From a virus: a stretch of DNA of 37,925 nt. The number at the start of each line of letters is the position of its first letter. Position 1 is the first letter of the stretch. Position numbers and translations under genes: made by a program. The stretch covers positions 1 to 37,925 of IMG/VR virus record IMGVR_UViG_3300047157_000036; one strand, written 5' to 3'. Shown piece by piece: positions 31,611 through 37,925 of the stretch. The notes below the pieces were generated by a model that was not told the origin of the DNA, did not search any database, and saw only the letters and a program-made list of their open reading frames with translations.

Positions 31611-32048
31611 CTACTTCCCCTTGGCTAATTGAGCACCAAAATAAAATTCTATAATCATTGTTGCCCACCCAAATATTTCATCCATCTTGAGTACAGCACC
31701 TGCTTCTACTTTTACATATTCAATAACATCAGGTGTTAATTGAAAACCCAGTATACTAGCTCCTTCTATAACTGTTGGTATTACTGTAGGTACATCAAAG
31801 AACACAGGAGCTATTTGTGTAAATATAATTAATGCTAGTATAACTAATATAATAATCCTTCTGTTCATAGCAGCCATAGGTGACTCTTTGTCAGCTCTAT
31901 CTCTAGCCATGTTAATAGAATCATTACGTACTTGCAATGATTGTATCATTAGCTTTTGTTGTTCTGCTGCTGCTTGACTTTTTAATGCAAACAACTTACC
32001 AACAAAGCCTAACATAATTGGTGCTACATTAGTTATAAACGCTATCAT
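31611..32048 (-). CDS. Late membrane protein of unknown function
   Basis: 145 residues from the ATG at 32048, which overlaps the previous stop (ATGA); a longer frame from 32123 would lie inside the preceding gene. Membrane segments are near residues 4-22 (FITNVAPIMLGFVGKLF) and 64-84 (RIIILVILALIIFTQIAPVF), with a charged helical loop between. It may be a holin or virion-associated membrane protein. No named family is certain. Confidence 0.7.
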   Translation of the reverse strand: MIAFITNVAPIMLGFVGKLFALKSQAAAEQQKLMIQSLQVRNDSINMARDRADKESPMAAMNRRIIILVILALIIFTQIAPVFFDVPTVIPTVIEGASILGFQLTPDVIEYVKVEAGAVLKMDEIFGWATMIIEFYFGAQLAKGK

Positions 32049-32254
32049 ATTGCTAACCTCATTGCCTCTATAATTCCTACTTGTCCTATAATGTACCAAG
32101 CAAATGCACCAAAGACACCCCATTTAATTTGAAGCAGTGAAGTGTTAATCTTTTGTATACATAAATTAGTGTCATCAATCTTGCTAAACAGCTTTGCTAT
32201 TTGTCCAGAATGTTTGTCTAATTGTAATTGCATTCTACTAAGTTCATCATTCAT
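32045..32254 (-). CDS. Small late membrane protein
   Basis: 69 residues: a helical, polar N-terminus (MNDELSRMQLQLDKHSGQIA) that may form a coiled coil, then one membrane segment (WGVFGAFAWYIIGQVGII). It is linked to both neighbours by ATGA-type overlaps. This N-out coiled coil with C-terminal anchor is common in small phage late genes near holins. Function unknown. Confidence 0.7.
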   Translation of the reverse strand: MNDELSRMQLQLDKHSGQIAKLFSKIDDTNLCIQKINTSLLQIKWGVFGAFAWYIIGQVGIIEAMRLAI

Positions 32255-32379
32255 TTCTTTTTAAATCCTTTCTTCATATTAGCATAGGCTTTCTTGCTGA
32301 TAGTAGATTTCTTTTTGCTTCTACTAATACCTTTCTTCTTTCTAGCATTAATGTTTGCGTATAGTCCTCGTTTAGCCAT
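32251..32379 (-). CDS. Small basic conserved phage protein (MAKRGLYANI type)
   Basis: 42 residues, very rich in K and R: MAKRGLYANINARKKKGISR, then SKKKSTISKKAYANMKKGFK. Proteins starting M-A-K/R-R-G-L-Y-A-N-I are frequent in marine phage structural regions (I recall the name DUF6321 for relatives, uncertain). A basic peptide made late could bind packaged DNA or be a minor virion part. It is coupled by TAATG to the gene before and ATGA to the next. Confidence 0.75.
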   Translation of the reverse strand: MAKRGLYANINARKKKGISRSKKKSTISKKAYANMKKGFKKK

Positions 32380-32654
32380 TACCATTTCACCTTGTTTGCC
32401 CAGTACGCTGCACTGGTTGGACCTTTAGCTATGTTCTTAGCGTGTCTAGCCTTAAATGATTTACGTTTAGCTTTCATTGCAGCAGACTCACCAGCTTTAG
32501 GTTTACCTGCAGTAGAAGCTCCTTTCTCACCAAACCTAATCATGCGGTCCTTACCACCATCTTTGATAAGAACTACATGAGATTTCTTACCTTTAGATGA
32601 ACGCTTAGGTTTGTTATATCCTGAGAATGTTTCACCTCTGTAAGTTACTGCCAT
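32379..32654 (-). CDS. Basic conserved phage protein (DUF5872-like)
   Basis: 91 residues, basic: FSGYNKPKRSSKGKKSHVVL, then RMIRFGEKGASTAGKPK, and KRKSFKARHAKNIAKGPTSA, ending AYWANKVKW. The ending SFKARHAKNIAKGxxSAAYWA is a strong signature found in many marine phage genomes, which I remember as DUF5872. No function is established; association with DNA or virion is inferred from charge and position. Confidence 0.8.
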   Translation of the reverse strand: MAVTYRGETFSGYNKPKRSSKGKKSHVVLIKDGGKDRMIRFGEKGASTAGKPKAGESAAMKAKRKSFKARHAKNIAKGPTSAAYWANKVKW

Positions 32655-32728
32655 TACTTTTTCTTTCCTTTTTTCTTCATTGGTGGACGACCTCTTTTCT
32701 TACCGTATGTACCTTTTCCTGCTGGCAT
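32654..32728 (-). CDS. Twenty-four-residue basic peptide
   Basis: MPAGKGTYGKKRGRPPMKKK is followed by GKKK and a stop. It has a good ribosome site (AGGAGAAT) and shares TAATG with the next gene. Lysine/proline peptides of this type (MPxGKGTYGxKxGRPPKK) recur beside DUF5872-like genes in marine phages, which supports it as a real gene. A DNA-binding role is plausible but unproven. Confidence 0.7.
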   Translation of the reverse strand: MPAGKGTYGKKRGRPPMKKKGKKK

Positions 32729-32737
32729 ATTATTCTC

Positions 32738-33289
32738 CTAGTTTGCTAGTGGGTTATCTAAAGCTCTTTGTATTTTACTACCGAGCCTTTCTTCTAACTC
32801 TTTAATCTTTCTATCTGTATCAGAATAAAGAGAATCTCTTCTGTCATCAAATCTTTTCTCAGCATTATCAATCATATCTTTAATATCTTTTTGCTGTTCC
32901 TGTAAATCTGATTCAACATCATTAACAATACTTTCAAGGTGTCGCATATCTTCTCTAACTTCTACCTTGACTTCCTTTACATACTTAATTTGTTCATCAA
33001 CATTATCTTTAATTAAAGTAACTTCTTCCTTAAACAAATCAATTTCTTTACTAACAAACTCCATGTGTGTATTTACTGTAGACATGTGTTCATTTATAAC
33101 TGCTAAATCTTTTTCTATAGTAGATAAATCAGGTGACTCAAACGCAGCAATCTTAGCTTCCATATCTAAGTATCTCTGATATACTTCAAAACCACCCCAC
33201 AGAGCTCCAAGAATTGTCCCTAAGAGGGGTATTATTAGTAGAGCCTTACTACCCCCTACCTTGACTCCCGCGTACTCTATTTCTGCCAT
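32738..33289 (-). CDS. Membrane-anchored coiled-coil protein
   Basis: 183 residues. A membrane segment at about residues 14-32 (ALLIIPLLGTILGALWGGF) is followed by a long charged helix (MEAKIAAFESPDLSTIEKDL onward, to SDTDRKIKELEERLGSKIQR) with heptad-like spacing. The topology, one N-terminal anchor and a long coiled coil, resembles inner-membrane spanins or tape-like late proteins. It overlaps the preceding gene by 13 bases. Function unknown; a lysis or envelope role is a reasonable hypothesis. Confidence 0.7.
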   Translation of the reverse strand: MAEIEYAGVKVGGSKALLIIPLLGTILGALWGGFEVYQRYLDMEAKIAAFESPDLSTIEKDLAVINEHMSTVNTHMEFVSKEIDLFKEEVTLIKDNVDEQIKYVKEVKVEVREDMRHLESIVNDVESDLQEQQKDIKDMIDNAEKRFDDRRDSLYSDTDRKIKELEERLGSKIQRALDNPLAN

Positions 33290-34752
33290 TGTAGGTCCAT
33301 CAATTTATTGTGTAGTATTTCGTTAGCCAAACCGTTTCTTAATCCTCTTTGATTATCTGGTATATCCTTGTCTAAATATATACCTTTATCTTTATAAAAC
33401 ACACCATCAATAAGCAGTTGTGTATTGTAAGTATTAAAGCCAGCATTAAAGTTTAACAGTGCAAGTATAAGACTTTGTAGTTTCTGCTGCTCTTCTAATG
33501 ATGCAGCTTCTCCCATTTCTGTTGCAAGATTCTGTAACTTGTTACTAATAATCTCTCGCATCTTATCTTTCTTACTTGCTTTCTTTTTAGTTTCTACTAG
33601 CTTAGGTTCTTCTACTTTAGCCTCTACTATCTCTTCTTGTTCAGGCTCCTCTTCTCTTTGTTCTTCTTGTACGGTTTCTTCTTCTGGCTCTGACTCATCA
33701 AGCTCCTCCTCTATTGGTTCCTCTAAAGGTTCTTCTTCTATTTCAGGCTCTAAAAATTCTTCTAACTCTGCTTCTATTTCCTCTATTAATTCTTCTTGAG
33801 ATATATCTTCAAATAAATCTTCCATCTCTGGTATTGCTTCTTCTAATGTAGTAGCAATTAAAGTATAATCATCCAACGGTTCTATTTCTATTACTTGAAA
33901 AACCTCTGGCTCTTCCAAGACGAATACTGATTCAATAGTTTCCTCATCAGTTTCCCAAACTTCTTGTACATCTTCCTCAACATATTCATCTATGTAAGCA
34001 TCACTCCATCCATCACAACCGTAATCGTACAAAGGGTCCAATGCACATTGTTGATTATACACATTATCAGCATAGACTTGTGGGTAGTATAAACAACTGA
34101 TATGACTGTCTGGTATTACACTGCATATACTCTCTCCATTTGCTATCTCTACTGGGTCATCTTCTTGACTGTTCCAAAAGATTGCTCCGTTAGTAGGATG
34201 ATTATAGAACCATTGTTCGTACTCACCTACACTTAAATCTCCTACCACTCCTATTGTTACTGCGTGGTTATTTATTTGTACCTGCTCATAGTTTACATCT
34301 ATGTTACCCATTGGGTATATTGTCAGGTCAAATGTGTTACTTGTGTTTCTATCGTAATACTCTGATAAGTTTTCCCACATATACTTCTGGAATGTAGAAT
34401 CACCTTGTGTATAAAACTTACCAATACCTGTGTCTATTAAATCTGTATGCCAAGGCATTATGGTGTAATGAAATCTTACTCCTGTTGCACCACTTGCAAA
34501 ATCCTGTCCTGAACAACACAACCCATCGTGTATATAGCCAGTACCGGGTACATCAAGAGGGTCAAGAAACCCCACAACACCGTTACTAAACATAAAGCTA
34601 GTGACATAACTATTTCCATAAAAAGGAAAAATAAAGTCAAGAGGTACCTCAATCCAGCCATCATCTCCAATCTGATGCTCAACTATCTCAGGGTCAGACC
34701 ACGAGAATAGCGAGAAGGATAACGCCAAGAATGCCACTAACCAATTTCTCAA
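33277..34752 (-). CDS. Secreted NIDO-like protein with long glutamate-rich segment
   Basis: 491 residues from a TTG at 34752 that has GAGGAG eight bases upstream. A signal peptide (LVAFLALSFSLFSWSD) opens the protein. Residues ~35-200 resemble a nidogen-like (NIDO) fold: FMFSNGVVGFLDPLD, GVRFHYTIMPWHTDLIDT, FDLTIYPMGNIDVNYEQVQI. A very acidic E-rich region (about 240-395) follows, then a conserved-looking helical C-terminus (KDKMREIISNKLQNLATEMG, NQRGLRNGLANEIL). It overlaps the upstream gene by 59 bases. A secreted or envelope-directed late protein, or a virion protein, is possible; the role is unknown. Confidence 0.7.
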   Translation of the reverse strand: MRNWLVAFLALSFSLFSWSDPEIVEHQIGDDGWIEVPLDFIFPFYGNSYVTSFMFSNGVVGFLDPLDVPGTGYIHDGLCCSGQDFASGATGVRFHYTIMPWHTDLIDTGIGKFYTQGDSTFQKYMWENLSEYYDRNTSNTFDLTIYPMGNIDVNYEQVQINNHAVTIGVVGDLSVGEYEQWFYNHPTNGAIFWNSQEDDPVEIANGESICSVIPDSHISCLYYPQVYADNVYNQQCALDPLYDYGCDGWSDAYIDEYVEEDVQEVWETDEETIESVFVLEEPEVFQVIEIEPLDDYTLIATTLEEAIPEMEDLFEDISQEELIEEIEAELEEFLEPEIEEEPLEEPIEEELDESEPEEETVQEEQREEEPEQEEIVEAKVEEPKLVETKKKASKKDKMREIISNKLQNLATEMGEAASLEEQQKLQSLILALLNFNAGFNTYNTQLLIDGVFYKDKGIYLDKDIPDNQRGLRNGLANEILHNKLMDLQWQK

Positions 34753-35287
34753 GGAATACTCCTCTGTTCATAGAAGTAGCCGGTTCTTTCTTTGGTACCT
34801 TCTTTGGGTTTAATCTCCATTCTGCTGTAGCTTCTTTACCAATTAACCCCTCACCAGTAGTAGGGGAATTGATAGGGCAGGGGGTCCCGGCAAATTTCAT
34901 TGCGTCAAACACCGACCTCGTTTGGCACATTAAAGCAACTGCTGCTACCTTCATACCCATATCATATAATACTTTAGCATTCTTTAATCTCATACAGTTC
35001 TCATCTGAGTAAGCCTGTCCTGTGCTGATACCTAGTATCTGTGTCTGTACTGCTCCACTAACTCCTACCATACATAAATCACTATTACTTGCGTTAATGC
35101 TCGGACTAATTGCACTAGGTGGGTTTGTCCTTATTGTACTCTTAGTATCTGTACTTGTTGTTACTGTACTATTGCTTGTGCTGTTTGTAACGATAGGGTC
35201 AGCAGCCATTACTGGCAATACAAACACTATCCAAAAAGCTACAACTATAAAACCTGCAACTATATTGTTGCGTAATCTATCAGACAT
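34694..35287 (-). CDS. Late signal-peptide protein with C-terminal membrane anchor
   Basis: 197 residues. An N-terminal signal (AGFIVVAFWIVFVLPVMA, then ADP) is followed by a Ser/Thr/Asn-rich linker and a domain with paired cysteines (LCMVGVSGAVQTQILG, ENCMRLKNAKVLYDMGM, LMCQTRSVFDAMKFAGTPC). It ends in a membrane segment (LVSGILGVILLAILVV). Unnamed relatives with this cysteine domain occur in marine phages. It would sit in the host inner membrane facing the periplasm. The function is unknown. Confidence 0.7.
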   Translation of the reverse strand: MSDRLRNNIVAGFIVVAFWIVFVLPVMAADPIVTNSTSNSTVTTSTDTKSTIRTNPPSAISPSINASNSDLCMVGVSGAVQTQILGISTGQAYSDENCMRLKNAKVLYDMGMKVAAVALMCQTRSVFDAMKFAGTPCPINSPTTGEGLIGKEATAEWRLNPKKVPKKEPATSMNRGVFLEKLVSGILGVILLAILVV

Positions 35288-35898
35288 TAGTCAGCTACTA
35301 AACTCACAAATGCTGGGTCTACTTCATCTGTAGGGTTAGCAGTAAAGTGTGTACACATATCTATGTTTCTAGTGTGTGTAGTTGTAGCTGGTCCATAAGT
35401 AACATCACCATTTTCTGCTGTGTTCTTAACCTTTCTAGTTTCAGTATGAGGTTTATTCTCGTAAGCAATAACACCAGCCAAATCTGATAGTGCATTGATG
35501 GCTGTCTTGATTGTTTCGTGTTCGCTATACAAAGTAGTAGCGTATGTAGAAATGTTGCTTGGCACAGCAGTACCACCTTTGGCTGCTCTTGACCAGTACC
35601 AGTCTATGTCTGCTAACTTATTGGCTACTGTGCTTCTAGCTTTCTCTAGCATAGTGGCTTTAAGCGTAGCCACATCTTTAGCTGTACCAGCATAAGTGCC
35701 TACAACCTCAGAACCACTTGTGTCTACAGAATAAGCACCAGTATGGTAGTACCTACTATCAGGTGTGACTTCTCTGTAAGATTTAATGCTAAGTGAGGTT
35801 AATGTAGCACTATCTCTAAAGATACCTTTAGGATGTGTTACATCACTAATCACCATAGCTTTAGGTGTTTTAATTATTTGTCCGTTAAAGTACCACAT
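35287..35898 (-). CDS. Tail-fibre-associated protein of unknown function
   Basis: 203 residues: MWYFNGQIIKTPKAMVISDV, then FRDSATLTSLSIKSYREVTP, and a helical region with KARSTVANKLADIDWYWSRA, which resembles the DUF4376-like domain of phage tail proteins (IDWYxxRA). It follows the giant adhesin by eight bases and is one base from the next gene. The likely role is a fibre partner or assembly factor. Family assignment is tentative. Confidence 0.6.
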   Translation of the reverse strand: MWYFNGQIIKTPKAMVISDVTHPKGIFRDSATLTSLSIKSYREVTPDSRYYHTGAYSVDTSGSEVVGTYAGTAKDVATLKATMLEKARSTVANKLADIDWYWSRAAKGGTAVPSNISTYATTLYSEHETIKTAINALSDLAGVIAYENKPHTETRKVKNTAENGDVTYGPATTTHTRNIDMCTHFTANPTDEVDPAFVSLVAD

Positions 35899-35906
35899 AT
35901 TCTCTC

Positions 35907-37925
35907 CTATCGAGCGTTACTATTTTTAAAAGGGTTTTCTGCAAAACTAATGAAAATGTAATTTCCACTAGATGCATTTATTTTTGACCAAGAGTTTCTT
36001 AACTTAAAACCATTAGATAAAATGTCTACTCTGTCAGCAACGCTACTATCTTCTGCGGCACTATCATTTGCTTCAAGAACATTATTACCACCGTTATATC
36101 CAACTCTTTCATTATCTAGCATTACCCAACTATCAGCACTATCAGTTCTTTTAACCATTACAAAAGCTGGTCTAAACCCTGTGTACACAAATGTACCATC
36201 AGCATTACCATTACCAGTATATGAACCGACCTTAGAGTAGCCATCTACAGAGTGAAAACAGTAGGCTATAAAAGTTTCTGAATTAGCATTAACAACTGCG
36301 TTTTCACCTACAGTAAATACTGAACTTGTTGGTGCTGTGTTATTCCAAACATTAGAATTTGTATAAGCAACTTCTGTAGTATTCAAAGTATATGTTTTTG
36401 TTGCACCATTAGTTTTGTCATACACCATCCAACTACCAGAATTGCTTCGTTTTTTAACTAACACAAACTCTGGTGTTTTAGATAATCCGTGACCTACTGT
36501 AGAATTTGATGAATTACCTGTATAGCTAACAATACTAAACCCAGCATCCGTATTAGCACTAACTGTAGAGTTTATAGAGCCAGTAGTATTAGCTGAGCCA
36601 CTACCGTTTGCTTTCCAGTTCCAAGCTACATATATATGGTCATCATAATTAGGAACATTTGTTGAAGAAGTTGCTCCTAAAGTAAAACCATTTGTATCAA
36701 AAGAAACTAAATTATTATGTGCAGAATGTGTTCCTTCAGCAGCAGCATCATTTGAATGTATAGCTTTTGTATTACCAGTTCCTCTTACAGCATCATACAA
36801 AGTATGGAAATAAGTATCTTCTCTATTTTTTGTCCAAACAAGGCTTGGCTCAAAACCTACTGTGATTGCATTTGTAGAAGCGTTACCAGTATAAAGCACA
36901 GTATTAAAATGCTCACTAGGAGTAACAGCTACATCTGGCAAGTTCTTTGTGCATAAAGCTAAGAAGCCTGTAGGTGGTGTGTAGTAGAAGTCACCTATAT
37001 CATTACCATCTTGATTGCCTTGTGCTGTCTTGTTACCAGCGAATGAGGAGTCTTGACCGAAGTTGGCAATAACAGAAGAATTATCACGAACTGTAAGTCC
37101 AGCTAACCAAGTGCCTGTAAGACCAGTAACAAAACTATTACCTGTTGTACCAGCCTGTATTTCACTTGCAGTAGCAGAATTAAGCCAAGTATTATTTTTG
37201 CCTATCCATAATGTACCAGTATCGGCATTATAAGCAAACTGCATAATATCACCGTTGGTATATGTACCATAACTTCCAGAAGAACTGCTAGTTCCAGAAA
37301 ACCATTGACCGTTTAAATTATATAAACTATATGAACCTGATGTATTACCAATATGAGATGAGCCAAATGAATTGTGTTCGGTGTTGGCAATTCCTAACAT
37401 TACTCGCTCAGAGGAAGAAGGATTACCAATTAAAATATTTACTTCCCAATACCATTTTCCTGAAGTCATACCTAATGAAGATTCAAGTGTTCCAAGCCAC
37501 CCAGCACCACCGTAAGCAATTCCAAGATTACCTTCTGTTTTTACATAACTGCTATTTCCACTTACAGGATTAAAGGTAGCAAAGTTATTCGTAGGACTAT
37601 CAACAGATATATCTGACTCTGTTAGGTTATTACTTGTCCAGTCATTATTGTTACCACTTTGGTCTAGCCAGTATGCGTACTCTCGTTTGTCAGCGAAAGC
37701 CATATAGATGTAAGTACCACCTGAACCATTTAAGTCTGTGTCTGTATGTGTTAATTGAAATCCTGTAGAAGTAAATTTAAGTCTTTCGTAATCACCACTT
37801 TCTGCATTAGACAAATTAGGATAGAGTGCCTTACCTTTTTCTGCTTCAGGTTCTCTAGTATTGTCATACATATACCAGTTAGCAGAAGCATCAGTTCTTT
37901 TAATCATTACGAATGCTGGGGCAAA
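35907..37925 (-). CDS. Giant tail adhesin, C-terminal part (runs off right edge)
   Basis: Open from the right edge to a stop at 35907. The edge reads FAPAFVMIKRTDASANW, the middle of the repeat whose start is at the left edge of the window. A SPRY-like domain follows (SGKWYWEVNILIGNPSSSER, YNADTGTLWIGKNNTWLNSA), then three more repeats: FEPSLVWTKNREDTYFHTLY, VGHGLSKTPEFVLVKKRSNS, TGFRPAFVMVKRTDSADSW, ending YIFISFAENPF. With the left-edge part the protein would be about 1,470 residues. An internal ATG at 37907 is not a real start. Probable host-recognition adhesin on the tail. Confidence 0.88.
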   Translation of the reverse strand, partial: FAPAFVMIKRTDASANWYMYDNTREPEAEKGKALYPNLSNAESGDYERLKFTSTGFQLTHTDTDLNGSGGTYIYMAFADKREYAYWLDQSGNNNDWTSNNLTESDISVDSPTNNFATFNPVSGNSSYVKTEGNLGIAYGGAGWLGTLESSLGMTSGKWYWEVNILIGNPSSSERVMLGIANTEHNSFGSSHIGNTSGSYSLYNLNGQWFSGTSSSSGSYGTYTNGDIMQFAYNADTGTLWIGKNNTWLNSATASEIQAGTTGNSFVTGLTGTWLAGLTVRDNSSVIANFGQDSSFAGNKTAQGNQDGNDIGDFYYTPPTGFLALCTKNLPDVAVTPSEHFNTVLYTGNASTNAITVGFEPSLVWTKNREDTYFHTLYDAVRGTGNTKAIHSNDAAAEGTHSAHNNLVSFDTNGFTLGATSSTNVPNYDDHIYVAWNWKANGSGSANTTGSINSTVSANTDAGFSIVSYTGNSSNSTVGHGLSKTPEFVLVKKRSNSGSWMVYDKTNGATKTYTLNTTEVAYTNSNVWNNTAPTSSVFTVGENAVVNANSETFIAYCFHSVDGYSKVGSYTGNGNADGTFVYTGFRPAFVMVKRTDSADSWVMLDNERVGYNGGNNVLEANDSAAEDSSVADRVDILSNGFKLRNSWSKINASSGNYIFISFAENPFKNSNAR

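Noticed and set aside
33539-33799. Plus-strand serine-rich frame
   Set aside because: It is the complement of the glutamate-rich segment of the secreted protein; GAA/GAG codons read backwards as Ser and Leu.
1-37925. Terminal direct repeats or overlapping ends
   Set aside because: The first and last bases show no shared sequence; the join is inferred from the protein repeat only.
1-37925. tRNA genes, integrase, attachment sites, insertion sequences
   Set aside because: None could be seen on either strand by eye; a tRNA search program was not available.

Overview
The window looks like one nearly complete genome of a small, AT-rich, lytic tailed phage with podovirus-type genes, probably an uncultured marine one. 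It carries a T7-type replication set: helicase-primase, family A DNA polymerase, gp2.5-like ssDNA-binding protein, endonuclease I, a PD-(D/E)XK exonuclease and a DUF3310 protein. It also carries a B12-dependent class II ribonucleotide reductase, podovirus head and tail genes, and large adhesins with repeats of the kind seen in marine phages. I see no integrase, repressor, phage RNA polymerase, tRNA, CRISPR array, insertion sequence or recognisable endolysin. The host cannot be read from the sequence.

Layout. Positions 1-9998 (minus strand) hold, in transcription order from 9998 downward: terS, terL, portal, a small head gene, scaffold, major capsid, a hairpin terminator, two head/neck-region genes, a fibre gene, and the start of a giant repeat-rich adhesin that runs off the left edge. 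Positions 9999-10574 are a divergent control region with an extended -10 sigma70-type promoter facing left, a 10-bp-phased TGG repeat array, and an early promoter facing right. Positions 10575-13895 (plus) are small early genes divided by two near-identical terminators, a potential structured RNA and a second copy of the early promoter. Positions 13881-22923 (plus) are a third strong promoter, a structured leader, the replication and nucleotide genes, and a string of membrane micro-proteins. Positions 22916-37925 (minus) are the rest of the late genes: internal virion proteins, collar and tube proteins, small basic and membrane proteins, two signal-peptide proteins, and the C-terminal part of the giant adhesin, which runs off the right edge.

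Both edges lie inside the same repeat protein in the same orientation. Frame and repeat homology fit a join with about 8 missing bases, so the molecule is probably circular or circularly permuted, and the minus-strand genes form one continuous late block. Early, replication and late transcription appear to rely on host RNA polymerase at sigma70-like promoters.

Several genes are interrupted by one-base shifts at short A runs (polymerase, fibre, internal virion protein, one early gene). These are most simply homopolymer errors, although a programmed -1 shift in the polymerase is not excluded. The features most worth attention are the helically phased TGG array next to terS, the promoter, repeat and hairpin/pseudoknot leader before the SSB gene, the inverted-repeat non-coding block at 11586-11714, and the micro-protein cluster at 21.8-22.4 kb.
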